DNA of 64,000 nt from SSSZ01 sp036732025 (GCA_036732025.1 DAINDE010000002.1:1-64000); one strand, 5' to 3'; positions 1 to 8,719 are shown, counted from the first letter of the stretch. The notes: generated from the letters alone by a model not told the origin. Numbers and translations: made by a program.

Positions 1-686
1 TCGCCGCGGCGCCGCCGCGCCTGGCGCCCTGGCCGGCCCGGGCCCACGTGGCGGCCCGCCGCCATGACCTGGCCGAGGCCCGGCCGGAACTGGGGCATGC
101 CACCAACGCCGCCGCCATCATCGGCCGCCGCTGCGTCAGCCGGGGACTCTTCCTCGACCGCCGGATCTTCCTCATTTCCTACGACCCGACGGCCGATGAC
201 GACGGCCGCATCGCCGAGGGCATCCTCCTTGCCGCCGGGCCCGTGGGGGCGGGGATCGCCCTCGAATACTATTTCTCGACGGCGGACAACGAGCGCTACG
301 GCTGCGGTTCGAAGATCACCCACAACCTCACCGGCCTCTTCGGCGTGCAGGAGGGTGCCGATTGCGACCTGCGCACCGGCCTGCCCCGGCAGATGATCGA
401 GGTGCACGAGCCCATGCGCCTCCTGGTGGTGGTGGAGCAGGCGCCGGCGGTGCTTTCCGCCATCCTCGCCCGGCAGCCGGCCCTGCAGGAACTGGTGGGC
501 AACGGCTGGATCGTCCTCGCCGCCTGCGCCCCGGCAGACGGCGCCCTGCACCGCTATTGCCCCCGCCGCGGCTGGCTGCCCTGGACGGGGAAGGCGGTGC
601 TGCCCCGGGTGGCCCGCTCGGCGGACTGGTTCGCCGGCGAGGATGGGCCGCTGCCGCCCGCCCTGGTCACCGGGGGTGCAGCATGA
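1..686 (+). CDS. dabA: DabA (UPF0753/DUF2309) inorganic carbon transporter subunit, C-terminal part
   Basis: The frame is open from the left edge, so only the last ~228 residues are visible. The segment GLFLDRRIFLISYDP, then LEYYFSTADNERYGCGSKITH, then NLTGLFGV, DLRTGLPRQM and EVHEPMRLL is the typical C-terminal region of DabA/DUF2309 proteins. DabA is a zinc-containing, carbonic-anhydrase-like protein on the cytoplasmic face of the membrane; with the NuoL-like DabB it drives energy-coupled CO2 uptake and hydration. Its catalytic Cys/Asp/His region lies outside the window. The stop TGA overlaps the ATG of the next gene (ATGA), so translation is probably coupled. Family assignment is firm. The link to carbon uptake comes from known DAB systems and the NuoL-like neighbour. 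Confidence 0.9.
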   Translation, partial: AAAPPRLAPWPARAHVAARRHDLAEARPELGHATNAAAIIGRRCVSRGLFLDRRIFLISYDPTADDDGRIAEGILLAAGPVGAGIALEYYFSTADNERYGCGSKITHNLTGLFGVQEGADCDLRTGLPRQMIEVHEPMRLLVVVEQAPAVLSAILARQPALQELVGNGWIVLAACAPADGALHRYCPRRGWLPWTGKAVLPRVARSADWFAGEDGPLPPALVTGGAA

Positions 687-2209
687 CCGGGGCGATGCTG
701 CTGCCCTTGGCCGACTGGGTCTGGCTGGTGCCGCTGCTGCCGCTGCTCGCCGCCGGCTTTATCGTCGCCCGGGTGCTGTGCGGGCGCGGTGGCGGGGACG
801 GGGCCGAGCCGGCCACGGCCAAGGCCGCCCAGGGGGCGGCGGTGGTCGGCCTGCTCCTGCTGCTCGCCCTCGACCTCGGCGCCTTCCTTGCCGGGGCGCC
901 GGGCTACCGGCGCCTGGGCACCTGGTTCGCCAGCGGGGAACTGGCCATCCACGTATCCTTCCTCCTCGATACCCTGGCCCTGGCGGCGGCCACTGTGGTC
1001 GCCTTCGTCGCCTGGGCCACCCTGCGCTTCGCCGTCCGCTACCTGCACCGGGAAGCGGATTTCCACCGCTTCTTCATGGCCATGAGCCTCTTCCTCGCCG
1101 GCATGCAACTGATCGTGCTGGCCGGCGGCGGCATGCTCGCCTTCGTCGGCTGGGAGCTGGCGGGCATGGCTTCCTTCCTCCTCATCGGCTACGCCTGGCG
1201 GCGGCCGGTGGCCACCGGCAACGCCCTCTTCGCCTTCGTCGCCAACCGCATCGGCGACGCTGGCTTCCTCCTCGGCCTGGGGCTGGCGGCCTGGTGGTTC
1301 GGCAGCTTCGAATGGCCTGTCCTGGCGGGGAAGGGGCTGGCGCCGGTGACCGCACGCCTGCTCGCCTTCGGTTTCGTCGTCGCCGCCCTGGCCAAGTCGG
1401 CGCAACTGCCCTTCACCCCCTGGATCGCCCGGGCCCTGGAGGGGCCGACGCCTTCCTCGGCCATCTTCTACGGCGCGGTGATGGTCCATGCCGGGGTGTA
1501 CCTGCTGTTGCGCCTGGAGCCGGTGCTGGTGCAGGCTCCCGACGTCATGGCCGGGCTGGCCGTTGCCGGCGCCGTCACCGCCGCCTACGCCTGGCTGTGC
1601 GGCCTGGTGCAGACCGACGTCAAATCGTCGCTGATCTTCGCCACCGTCTTCCAGGTGGGCCTGATGTTCGTGGCCATCGGCCTGGGCTGGTTCTCCCTGG
1701 CCGCCGTTCACCTCTGCCTGCACGCCCTGTGGCGAGCCTGGCAATTCCTCCTGGCGCCTTCCTGGCTGCACATGACCGCCGCAGCCCCGGCCCCCGCCCC
1801 GGCCTGGCTGCGCCGCCGCCAGTGGCTGTATACCGCCGCCCTGCAGCGCTTCTGGCTGGATGGCCTGGCCGGCAGCCTGCTCTCCCAGCCGACCGGGCTC
1901 CTCGCCCGGGACGTGCGGGGCCTGGACGAGCGCTTTCTCGACCACGCCATCGGCGAACCCGGCCGCGGCCGGTCCCTCGACCCCCAGCGCCCGCTGGTGG
2001 TGGGCGACGGCGTTGCCGGGCACCTGCTGGCCCGGGCGGCCGAGCGCCTGCAGGCCCTCGAGATCCATCTCTCCCTACGCGGCCGGGGTGGGGCGGCGGA
2101 GCGCCTGCTGCAGCGCCTGGGCGGCTACCTGCGCCATGTGGAATCCCTCCTCGAACAGCCCCGCTACCTGATGCTGGCGGTGATGGCGACCTTCGTGGTG
2201 ATACTCTGA
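683..2209 (+). CDS. dabB: NuoL/DabB-like proton channel subunit of the DAB complex
   Basis: A 508-residue, very hydrophobic protein with more than ten predicted membrane spans. Motifs of the NuoL/MrpA antiporter family are present: a membrane Glu in GWELAGMASFLLIGY, then FAFVANRIGDAGFLLGL, and a Lys-containing segment ALAKSAQLPFTPWIARALEGPTPSSA (given in parts, residues ~235-260). DabB proteins couple cation flux to DabA. The position directly after dabA, with a 4-bp overlap, supports this over a respiratory complex I gene. Length is shorter than E. coli NuoL (613 aa), as is usual for DabB. The ATG at 683 was chosen because of the overlap; an in-frame upstream extension would run deep inside dabA. 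Confidence 0.85.
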   Translation: MTGAMLLPLADWVWLVPLLPLLAAGFIVARVLCGRGGGDGAEPATAKAAQGAAVVGLLLLLALDLGAFLAGAPGYRRLGTWFASGELAIHVSFLLDTLALAAATVVAFVAWATLRFAVRYLHREADFHRFFMAMSLFLAGMQLIVLAGGGMLAFVGWELAGMASFLLIGYAWRRPVATGNALFAFVANRIGDAGFLLGLGLAAWWFGSFEWPVLAGKGLAPVTARLLAFGFVVAALAKSAQLPFTPWIARALEGPTPSSAIFYGAVMVHAGVYLLLRLEPVLVQAPDVMAGLAVAGAVTAAYAWLCGLVQTDVKSSLIFATVFQVGLMFVAIGLGWFSLAAVHLCLHALWRAWQFLLAPSWLHMTAAAPAPAPAWLRRRQWLYTAALQRFWLDGLAGSLLSQPTGLLARDVRGLDERFLDHAIGEPGRGRSLDPQRPLVVGDGVAGHLLARAAERLQALEIHLSLRGRGGAAERLLQRLGGYLRHVESLLEQPRYLMLAVMATFVVIL

Positions 2210-3708
2210 TGGTCCGCCTCATCGACATTCCCTGGCAGCACCACGCGGCAATGCCGCTGCTGTTCTGGCTGCAGGCCCTGCCCCTGGCCGGGGCGCTGCT
2301 TCTCTTCGCCCTCAGGGAGCGTCCGGCCGCGGTGCTGCTGGGCAAGGCCATCGCCCTGGCGGAATTGCTGCTGGCCGGGATCGTCGCCGCCAGCATCAAT
2401 CCCCTTTCGCCCGCCCTGCAATTGGCCGAGCGGCTGGACGCCATCGGTTACCACGCCGGGGTGGATGGCATCAGCGTCGTCTTCATCCTGCTCTCGGCCC
2501 TGCTCACCTTCCTCATGACCCTCTACGGCATGAGCCGCGGCATGATCTCGCCGGGGAGGCTGTTCGCCGTCCTCCTGGTGGCGGAGGCCGGGCTCATGGC
2601 CATGCTGGTCCAGATCAACCTGGCCTGGTTCGCCGCCGCCTCGGCCCTGGAGCTGTGGGCCGTGGTCTTCCTGCTGCGCCGCTGGGCCTCGTCCCGGGCC
2701 GAGATCCAGGCCCTGGCGCGCTTCATCCAGTACCAGGGCTTCGGCTGGCTGCTCTTCGCCGCCGGCTGCGCGATCCTCGGCTGGGGCTACGCCGACGCCA
2801 TGGGCGGCCGCTGGAGCTTCGACCTCTTCGACCTGATGCAGGCGCCGGCCGCCGGCAAGTTCCAGTCGGCGGCCTTCTTCCTGCTCTTCTACGGGCTGGC
2901 CGTGCGCACGCCCCTCTTCCCGCTCCACGGCTGGCTGCCCAACATGGCCCAGCACGGCCTCATCGCCGTGGCACCGGCCCTCATGGTGGGGGGCAAGGTC
3001 GGCATCTACGGCATGCTGCGCTTCGTCCTGCCTCTGACGCCCCAGGCGGTGGCCTTCTGGCAGCCTTACGTGGTGGGCTTCGCCATGGCCGGGGTGTTCT
3101 TCACCGCGGCGCTGGCCTTCCAGCAGACCAACCTGCGCCGCCTGCTGGCCTTCGCCGTGGTCAGCCACACCAGCCTCCTGGTCATAGGCGTCTTCAGCCT
3201 GCACGAGGCGGGCATCCAGGGGGCCGTCCTGCTCGCGGCCAACTTCGGCCTGGCGGTGACCGGCATGTGGTTCATCGTCGGCTTCGTCTTCCGCCGCACT
3301 GGCACCACCGAGTTGCACGAACTGTCGGGCCTCTTCGAGCGCATCCCCTTCCTCGCGGTAGCCTTCCTCAACTTCGGCCTGGCCATCGTCGGCATGCCCG
3401 GTACCCCGGGCTTCGACGCCGCCCACCTCATCCTGGAGGCGGCCATCGACAGTTTCGGCGCCCTGTCCACCGTCGCCACGGCCCTGGGCAACGTGGCTGC
3501 TGCCGGCTTCCTGCTGTGGGCCTTCCAGCGGGCCTTCCTCACCCAGAAGCAGGGAGGGGCCCCGGACGTGGACCGCACCCTGCCCATGGAGTACCTGGTC
3601 GGCGGCATCGCCCTGGCGGCCATGCTGGCCATCGGCTTCTTCACCGAGCCCTGGCTGCGCCTCACCGAAGTGGCGAGCCATGCGGCGGCGGCGAGGTTCG
3701 GCAAGTGA
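2209..3708 (+). CDS. NuoM-like proton-translocating membrane subunit (first copy)
   Basis: A 499-residue polytopic membrane protein of the NuoL/M/N (proton_antipo_M) family. Visible motifs are YHAGVDGISVVFILLSALL near residue 80, ASALELWAVVFLL with the membrane Glu, and TPLFPLHGWLPNMAQHG. The start ATG shares one base with the dabB stop (TGATG). No other complex I subunit (NuoA-K) is present, so this is probably an extra channel of the DAB transporter rather than part of a respiratory NADH dehydrogenase. One oddity: the position usually written K-x-P before PLHTWLP is R-T-P here, so a charged but changed residue sits in the proton path. The role is inferred from operon context. Confidence 0.75.
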   Translation: MVRLIDIPWQHHAAMPLLFWLQALPLAGALLLFALRERPAAVLLGKAIALAELLLAGIVAASINPLSPALQLAERLDAIGYHAGVDGISVVFILLSALLTFLMTLYGMSRGMISPGRLFAVLLVAEAGLMAMLVQINLAWFAAASALELWAVVFLLRRWASSRAEIQALARFIQYQGFGWLLFAAGCAILGWGYADAMGGRWSFDLFDLMQAPAAGKFQSAAFFLLFYGLAVRTPLFPLHGWLPNMAQHGLIAVAPALMVGGKVGIYGMLRFVLPLTPQAVAFWQPYVVGFAMAGVFFTAALAFQQTNLRRLLAFAVVSHTSLLVIGVFSLHEAGIQGAVLLAANFGLAVTGMWFIVGFVFRRTGTTELHELSGLFERIPFLAVAFLNFGLAIVGMPGTPGFDAAHLILEAAIDSFGALSTVATALGNVAAAGFLLWAFQRAFLTQKQGGAPDVDRTLPMEYLVGGIALAAMLAIGFFTEPWLRLTEVASHAAAARFGK

Positions 3709-5162
3709 CGCCGCCGCTGCTTTCCGGCCTCATCCTCCTGCCCCTGGCCGGCGCCCTGCTCGTCTGGCTGCTGCCGGCCCGCCTGGCGCGCCGGGTGGCG
3801 GCGGGGGTGCTGGTCGCGGTGCTGTTTGCGGCGGCAGCTGCGGTGGTGGCCTTCGAGCCGTCCCTACCCGGCTTCCAGTTGGTGGAGCGCCGGCCCTGGA
3901 TAGCCGGTCTCGGCATTGCCTACCACCTGGGGGTGGATGGCATTTCGGTGCTCTTCCTGCCGGCCACGGCCCTCCTCTTCCTGGGGGCGCTGGTGGCCGA
4001 CTGGAAGACGGCGGAAGACGCCCCCCGCTTCCATTACAGCCTGCTGCTGGCGCTCCAGGCATGTACCCTGGGCGTCTTCTGCGCCCTCGACACCATCCTC
4101 TTCTTCGCCTTCTGGGAGCTGGGCCTGGTGCCGGTCTATTTCCTCCTGGGCCACCGCGGGATCGGCGCGGCGGCGGGCCGGGCGGCGCCGCGCTACTTCC
4201 TCTTCATGCTGGCCGGCGGCGTGCCCCTGCTCTTCGCCTTCCTGACGCTGGCGGCAAGCCAGGGCGTGCCGACTTTCGATCTGGTGCAACTGCTGGCGGC
4301 GCCGCTGCCGCGGCCGACCCAGTACATGCTGCTCGTTCTCTTCCTCCTCGGCTTCGGGGTCAAGGTGCCCCTGGTGCCCCTGCACACCTGGCTGCCCCAG
4401 GTCGCCCTGGCCGCGCCCGGTTCCCTCGTCGCCCTGCTGGCGGGGCTGAAGGTGGGGGCCTACGGCCTGATCCGCTTCGCCGTGCCCCTGGCCCCCGCCG
4501 CCGCCGCGGACCTCCACTGGCTCCTGGCCGGGCTGGGCACGGTGGCTGTGCTCTACGGGGCGGTGGGCACCCTGTCCCAGACCAACCTGCGGGTGGTGCT
4601 GGCCTATTCGAGCATTTCCCACGTCGGCATGGCGGTGCTCGGGCTGGCCGCCCTAGACGCCCGCGGCGTGCAGGGGGCCGTGGCCCTGGTCCTCGGCTTC
4701 GCCGTGGCCAGCGGTGGTGCCTTCCTGCTCTGCGAGTTCCTGCGCCAGCGCACCGGCTCCACCGACGTGGGCAGCCTGGGCGGGGCCGCCGGCACCATGC
4801 CCCGGCTGGCGGACGGCTTTCTCATCTGCGGCCTGGCCGGCGTCGGCATGCCGGGAACCAGCGGCTTCCCCGGGGAAATGCTGATCGTCCTGGCGACCCT
4901 GCAGAGCCACACCGGCGCCGCCCTGGGCGCCCTCTTCGGGCTGGTGGTGGGGGCCGCCGGCTTCCTTTCCATCTATCGCCAGGCCTTCTGGGGGCCCGTC
5001 ACCCGCCCGGCAGTGGCCCAGGCCAGCGACCTGCTTCCCCGCGAGTGGGCCGTCCTCATGGTGGTGGTGGCGCTGGCGGTGGGGATCGGACTCTATCCGG
5101 GGCCGGTCCTCGACCTCATCGCCCCCGCCGCCCAGGCCTGGGCGGCACGGCTGCCGGGCTAG
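3705..5162 (+). CDS. NuoM-like proton-translocating membrane subunit (second copy)
   Basis: A 485-residue polytopic protein, clearly NuoM-like: YHLGVDGISVLFLPATALL, FAFWELGLVPVYFLLGHRG (membrane Glu), KVPLVPLHTWLPQVALAAPG, LLAGLKVGAYGLIRF (membrane Lys) and YSSISHVGMAVLGLAAL. All the charged residues expected of a proton channel are present, unlike the preceding paralogue. The start is GTG at 3705, overlapping the upstream stop by 4 bp (GTGA). The stop overlaps the stop of the convergent SulP gene. With dabA, dabB and the first NuoM-like gene it forms a four-gene operon, probably a DAB carbon pump with three antiporter-like subunits. Confidence 0.8.
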   Translation: MTPPLLSGLILLPLAGALLVWLLPARLARRVAAGVLVAVLFAAAAAVVAFEPSLPGFQLVERRPWIAGLGIAYHLGVDGISVLFLPATALLFLGALVADWKTAEDAPRFHYSLLLALQACTLGVFCALDTILFFAFWELGLVPVYFLLGHRGIGAAAGRAAPRYFLFMLAGGVPLLFAFLTLAASQGVPTFDLVQLLAAPLPRPTQYMLLVLFLLGFGVKVPLVPLHTWLPQVALAAPGSLVALLAGLKVGAYGLIRFAVPLAPAAAADLHWLLAGLGTVAVLYGAVGTLSQTNLRVVLAYSSISHVGMAVLGLAALDARGVQGAVALVLGFAVASGGAFLLCEFLRQRTGSTDVGSLGGAAGTMPRLADGFLICGLAGVGMPGTSGFPGEMLIVLATLQSHTGAALGALFGLVVGAAGFLSIYRQAFWGPVTRPAVAQASDLLPREWAVLMVVVALAVGIGLYPGPVLDLIAPAAQAWAARLPG

Positions 5163-6844
5163 GTTTCGTCGCCGCCCATCAGGTCGGGCAGCAGGGAGTG
5201 GGCGCGCTGGAGGGCGTGGGTGAGATCGGGGCAGACGTTGTCGTCTCCCAGGTCGTCCACGAAACCGGAACGGTAGAGCAGCGATCCCGGCTGGGAATTG
5301 AGGCCGCAGAGCAGCAGCCGGCAGCGCCGCTTGGCGAGCTTGTCGCGCAGGCTTTCCAGGCCTTCCAGGCCGGTGGTGTCGAGCTGGATGAGGCGCGTCA
5401 TGTCGAGGATGACGATCTCCGGGTGGCCGGCGGCGGGGTCGAGCAATTCTTCCAGCTTGTTCACGGCGCCGAAGAAGAGAGAGCCGAAGAGCTGCCAGGC
5501 GGCGACGCGCAGGGTGCCGTCGGGGTAGAGGAAGCGGGGCTCGGTGGCGGCTTCGCGGAGAGGCCGGCGTTCGACCCGGGTCAGTTCCGACATGCGGTAG
5601 ATGAAGAACAGGCAGGCCAGCACCATGCCCAGCTCGACGGCGACGGTGAGGTCGAAGACGACGGTGAGGACGAAGGTGGCCAGCAGGATGACCCGGTAGT
5701 TGTAGGAATAGCGGCGCAGCTCCTTGAATTCGTGCCATTCGCCCATGTTGATGGCGACCACCATGACGATGGCGGAGAGGGTGGCCAGGGGCACGTAGGC
5801 GGCCAGGGGGGCGGCGACGAGGACGATGGCCAGGAGCACGGCGGCGTGGATCATGCCGGCCACCGGAGTGCGCCCCCCGGTCCTGACGTTGGTTGTGGTG
5901 CGGGCGATGGCGCCGGTGGCGGCGAAGCCGCCGAAGAGGGGGGCGGCGATGTTGGCCAGGCCCTGGGCGACGAGTTCCTGGTTGGGGTCGTGGCGGTCGT
6001 CGATCTGGCCGTCGGCCACCCGGGCCGAGAGCAGGGATTCGATGGCGCCGAGCAGGGCGATGGTGATGGCCGGCGAGATGAGCTTGCCGAAGTCGTGGAT
6101 GGAGAGATCCGGCAGGCCGAAGGCAGGCAGCTCCTGGGGAATGCCGTGGAAGCGGCTGCCGATGGTTTCCACCGGCAGGTCGAGGGCGAAGGCGGCCGCG
6201 GTGCCGGCGACCAGGACGGCCAGGGGGCCGGGCGCCCGGCGCAGGGGGGCGAAGGCCTGGGCCAGGCGGTTGTAGGAGAGCAGGAAGACGAAGGAGGCCA
6301 GCGCCAGGCCCAGGGTGGGCAGGTCCACGGTGTCGGCGTGGGCCGCCAGGGTCTTGATGCGGAGGAAGAATTCCGCCGGCAGGTGGTCGATCCTGAGGCC
6401 GAAGAAATCCTTGATCTGGGCGAGGAAGATGACCACGGCGATGCCGTTGGTGAAGCCGATGACCACGGTGACCGGGATGAAGCGGATGAGCTGCCCCAGG
6501 CGGGCGAGCCCCATGGCGAGCAGGAAGACGCCGGCGAGCAGGGTGGCCCCCAGCAGGTTGCCGAAGCCATGGGCGGCGACGATGCCGTAGACGATGGGGA
6601 TGAAGGCCCCGGTGGGGCCGCCGATCTGCACCCGGGAACCGCCCAGGGCCGAAGTGAGGAAGCCGGCGACGATGGCCGTCCAGATGCCGGCGGTGGGGGA
6701 GCAGCCGGAAGCGATGGCGAAGGCCATGGCGAGCGGCAGGGCCAGGACGCCGACGGTGATGCCCGCCGCCAGATCCTTGCCCAGCTGGGCGCGGTTGTAG
6801 GCGGGGAGGCAGTCCAGCAGTTTGGGGCGGAAGGCGATTTTCAT
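5159..6844 (-). CDS. SulP family anion transporter with STAS domain
   Basis: A 561-residue protein with the SulP layout: N-terminal LGKDLAAGITVGVLALPLAMAFAIASG (in parts, residues 21-47), GGSRVQIGGPTGAFIPIVYG, about 10-14 membrane spans, and a C-terminal STAS domain (~430-550) with VILDMTRLIQLDTTGLEGLE. SulP proteins carry sulfate, bicarbonate or other anions. The tail-to-tail position with the DAB genes makes bicarbonate (BicA-like) an attractive substrate, but sulfate cannot be excluded from sequence. Start ATG at 6844; a promoter-like TTGACA-18-TAATGT lies ~45-75 bp upstream. The 3' end overlaps the NuoM-like gene by four bases. Confidence 0.88.
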   Translation of the reverse strand: MKIAFRPKLLDCLPAYNRAQLGKDLAAGITVGVLALPLAMAFAIASGCSPTAGIWTAIVAGFLTSALGGSRVQIGGPTGAFIPIVYGIVAAHGFGNLLGATLLAGVFLLAMGLARLGQLIRFIPVTVVIGFTNGIAVVIFLAQIKDFFGLRIDHLPAEFFLRIKTLAAHADTVDLPTLGLALASFVFLLSYNRLAQAFAPLRRAPGPLAVLVAGTAAAFALDLPVETIGSRFHGIPQELPAFGLPDLSIHDFGKLISPAITIALLGAIESLLSARVADGQIDDRHDPNQELVAQGLANIAAPLFGGFAATGAIARTTTNVRTGGRTPVAGMIHAAVLLAIVLVAAPLAAYVPLATLSAIVMVVAINMGEWHEFKELRRYSYNYRVILLATFVLTVVFDLTVAVELGMVLACLFFIYRMSELTRVERRPLREAATEPRFLYPDGTLRVAAWQLFGSLFFGAVNKLEELLDPAAGHPEIVILDMTRLIQLDTTGLEGLESLRDKLAKRRCRLLLCGLNSQPGSLLYRSGFVDDLGDDNVCPDLTHALQRAHSLLPDLMGGDET

Positions 6845-6890
6845 GGGGGTGCGGGTAAGCCGGAAGTACTATTGCCCTTCCACCTGACGC

Positions 6891-6920
6891 ACATTACATT
6901 TGCCGTGTATTATGTGTCAA
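6891..6920 (-). promoter_or_regulatory. Candidate sigma-70 promoter for the SulP gene
   Basis: On the minus strand a perfect -35 TTGACA (6920-6915) is followed after 18 bp by TAATGT (6896-6891), ~45 bp before the SulP ATG. The stretch 6885-6940 is sharply AT-rich within a very GC-rich region, which supports a regulatory role. Confidence 0.45.
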
Positions 6921-6932
6921 TGTTAATCATAT

Positions 6933-6938
6933 TATAAT
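6933..6938 (+). promoter_or_regulatory. Candidate -10 box for the ribbon-helix-helix gene
   Basis: A perfect TATAAT in the AT-rich gap between the divergent SulP and RHH genes, 39 bp before the RHH ATG. The matching -35 position is weak (TATGTG-like), so this may need an activator or may be incidental. Confidence 0.35.
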
Positions 6939-6977
6939 AGCAGCGCCGCCGCCCGGTGGCTGGAGGACCAGCGCATC

Positions 6978-7184
6978 ATGGAAAACCGTACCGCCCGCCT
7001 CACCATTCTCATCGACCCGCGCAAGAAGAAGCTCTTCGAGGAAATCTGCGCTGCCCAGGATCTCACGCCGTCGCAGGTGGTGCGCCGGCTCATCCGCCAG
7101 TACGTCATCGACAACGCCGGCGGCCGCGAGCTGCCGGAGTGGCTGCGTATGGGCGGCGGCAAGAGCGACGAAGCGGGGGGCTAG
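6978..7184 (+). CDS. Small ribbon-helix-helix (CopG/Arc-like) protein
   Basis: A 68-residue protein. Residues 3-45 (TARLTILIDPRKKKLFEEIC, then TPSQVVRRLIRQYVID) fit the ribbon-helix-helix fold: a short beta strand that contacts DNA, then two amphipathic helices joined by the LTPSQ turn. Such proteins bind DNA as dimers and often repress nearby promoters. No toxin gene follows, so it is probably a stand-alone regulator; being divergent from SulP, it could control that gene. GGAGG at 6962 lies 11 bp before the ATG. The target is unknown. Confidence 0.7.
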   Translation: MENRTARLTILIDPRKKKLFEEICAAQDLTPSQVVRRLIRQYVIDNAGGRELPEWLRMGGGKSDEAGG

Positions 7185-7501
7185 TCGTCCTTGGGCGGCA
7201 AGGCCGCGCCCGGATGGTTGCGGGCGACGTATTCGGCGTAGCGGGCCTGCAGTTCCGGCCCCTGCTTGGCGATTTCGCGCAGGATGCGGGCCACTGCCCA
7301 GAACATCACGGCCGCGCCGCCGGCGGTGCACGCCACGGCCTCCGCCAGGGAGGCGGGGAAACCCGCCACGAACAGCCCCTTCTTGCCGACGAACCAGGTG
7401 GCGCCGATGGCGATGCAGGCCAGGCCGAACACGTCCGCGAGGGCGTAGGCCAGGATGCGCAGGGTCAGACGGGGGCGCGGCGGGCGGTTCAGGGTGAGCA
7501 T
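7181..7501 (-). CDS. Small two-TM membrane protein of unknown function
   Basis: A 106-residue protein with two hydrophobic segments (about residues 14-38, ILAYALADVFGLACIAIG, and 49-70, AEAVACTAGGAAVMFWAVAR), basic ends and a charged C-terminus ending PPKDD. The pattern is a simple integral membrane hairpin. I do not recognise the family. It converges with the RHH gene, overlapping it by 4 bp. The ATG at 7501 was chosen because the upstream in-frame extension would run through the promoter and start of the divergent DUF411 gene. Confidence 0.6.
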   Translation of the reverse strand: MLTLNRPPRPRLTLRILAYALADVFGLACIAIGATWFVGKKGLFVAGFPASLAEAVACTAGGAAVMFWAVARILREIAKQGPELQARYAEYVARNHPGAALPPKDD

Positions 7502-7512
7502 GGGCGGGTGGC

Positions 7513-7518
7513 TATAAT
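7513..7518 (+). promoter_or_regulatory. Candidate -10 box for the DUF411 gene
   Basis: TATAAT, 30 bp upstream of the ATG at 7548, in the gap between two divergent genes. No good -35 is visible at the expected distance. Confidence 0.35.
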
Positions 7519-7547
7519 GGAAAGATGTCCATTGTGCCCCAGATGAA

Positions 7548-8048
7548 ATGGCCTCGATGTTGCGACTTTCCCTGATAGCGCTTCTTTGCGCGCCCTTGCT
7601 GGCGGCGGCGGAGGCCGCCCGGCCCGTCGTCGAGATCCACATGCCCAGCCCTTGCCTGGCCTGCATCGACTGGGGAGCCTACCTGGCGGACAACGGCTTC
7701 AAGGTGGTCTACAAGGAGTCCGCCGACATGGCGGCGGTGAAGCGCCGCCTCCGGGTGCCCAGGGACATGGAGTCGGTGCATACCGCGACGGTGGCCGGCT
7801 ATTTTGTCGAGGGCCACGTGCCGGCGGAGGATATCCACGAACTTCTCAGGGAAAAACCCCGGGCCCGGGGCATCGCCGTCCCCGGCCTGCCCCGGGGTGC
7901 GCCGGGACGGGAGCTGAGCAATCCCACCTGCGAAACTGCCTGCACGATGCTGGATGGCACCACCGGCGAAAAGGACGTCCAGCGGGACCTGTTCGAAACC
8001 TACCTGGTGCTGCCCGACGGATCGGTGAGCCGCTGGGCAAGGCATTAG
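7548..8048 (+). CDS. DUF411 family exported metal-binding protein
   Basis: A 166-residue protein with a signal peptide (LSLIALLCAPLLAAAEA, cleaved near residue 24), then the DUF411 core: a CLACIDWGAYL motif with the paired Cys, and SVHTATVAGYFVEGHVPAEDI. DUF411 proteins sit in the periplasm and are often found near copper or heavy-metal genes, where they are thought to bind metal through the Cys pair and conserved His. No metal-efflux gene is adjacent here. ATGs at 7548 and 7557 are both possible starts; the signal peptide is intact with either. A second Cys pair (NPTCETACTML, near residue 127) is also visible. Confidence 0.75.
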   Translation: MASMLRLSLIALLCAPLLAAAEAARPVVEIHMPSPCLACIDWGAYLADNGFKVVYKESADMAAVKRRLRVPRDMESVHTATVAGYFVEGHVPAEDIHELLREKPRARGIAVPGLPRGAPGRELSNPTCETACTMLDGTTGEKDVQRDLFETYLVLPDGSVSRWARH

Positions 8049-8107
8049 GGTCCGTCCAGGCGGGCCCTCCTCCCCGTGTTCCAGGTCCCCGGGCGCGCAC
8101 GTTCCGC

Positions 8108-8626
8108 TCAGATCACCCGAATCAGCTTGTCCCGCAGATCGCTCACCTCCCAGGGACTGGCCAGGGAGTCGGCGATGAGCCGGTGCCAATCCTCGTAAAG
8201 GGCGCGTAGTTCCTCCAGGCTGCCGGCGGCACCGATCCGTTGCAGCAGGCCCCGGGTGCCGCTGCCACCCACGAAGCTGTGGATGGCCTCGCTCATGATC
8301 TGGCGGGCCTGACGTAGGCGCCGGGGGTCGGGCGGGTCGGGCAGGGGGGAGAAGGGGGCCGCGGCCGCCTTGGCCACGGGCGCCGGCGGGGAAGCCGGCG
8401 GCGTCGGCGCCGGGGCGGCGACGACGAGGTATTCGATGAAACCGTCCTCCTCCAGTTGGCCCAGGGTGTTGCGCAGGCTGTCCGACTGGATGAGGGCGTC
8501 CAGGTCGGCCACCGAGCGCTTCCCGTCAACCAGGATGAGGACGCGGCGGGCCCGGGGGGTCAGGGCACCGGAACGGGCGGCCAGTTCGGCTTGCCCCTTG
8601 GCGGTCTTGGCGAATACTCCGTGCAT
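8108..8626 (-). CDS. Conserved hypothetical cytoplasmic protein
   Basis: A 172-residue soluble protein in two parts. The N-terminal ~70 residues (LTPRARRVLILVDGKRSVAD, then LEEDGFIEYLVV) look like a small winged-helix-type domain. A Pro/Ala-rich linker (~70-98) follows, then a helical C-terminal domain (RQARQIMSEAIHSFVGG, WEVSDLRDKLIRVI). The AAGGAGA ribosome site lies close upstream of the ATG and the leader is AT-rich. I do not recognise a named family. The two-domain layout with a flexible linker suggests a regulator or adaptor, but this is inference. Confidence 0.6.
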   Translation of the reverse strand: MHGVFAKTAKGQAELAARSGALTPRARRVLILVDGKRSVADLDALIQSDSLRNTLGQLEEDGFIEYLVVAAPAPTPPASPPAPVAKAAAAPFSPLPDPPDPRRLRQARQIMSEAIHSFVGGSGTRGLLQRIGAAGSLEELRALYEDWHRLIADSLASPWEVSDLRDKLIRVI

Positions 8627-8719
8627 GGGCTGGTCTCCTTATTGAATAATTTTCAACAATTTAACCATAGGTAAATCGCTTCCCGCCATTCCGCTGGCAA
8701 GGCCCGGCCGGCGGGGTTT

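Noticed and set aside
554..3681. Long antisense reading frames of several hundred codons opposite the NuoL/NuoM-like genes
   Set aside because: They are shadows caused by very high third-position GC. Their products are Gln/Gly/His/Arg-rich with no domain, while the plus-strand frames carry clear membrane motifs.
2209..5162. Respiratory complex I (nuo) operon
   Set aside because: Only NuoL/M-type subunits are present and they follow dabA directly; no other nuo gene is visible.
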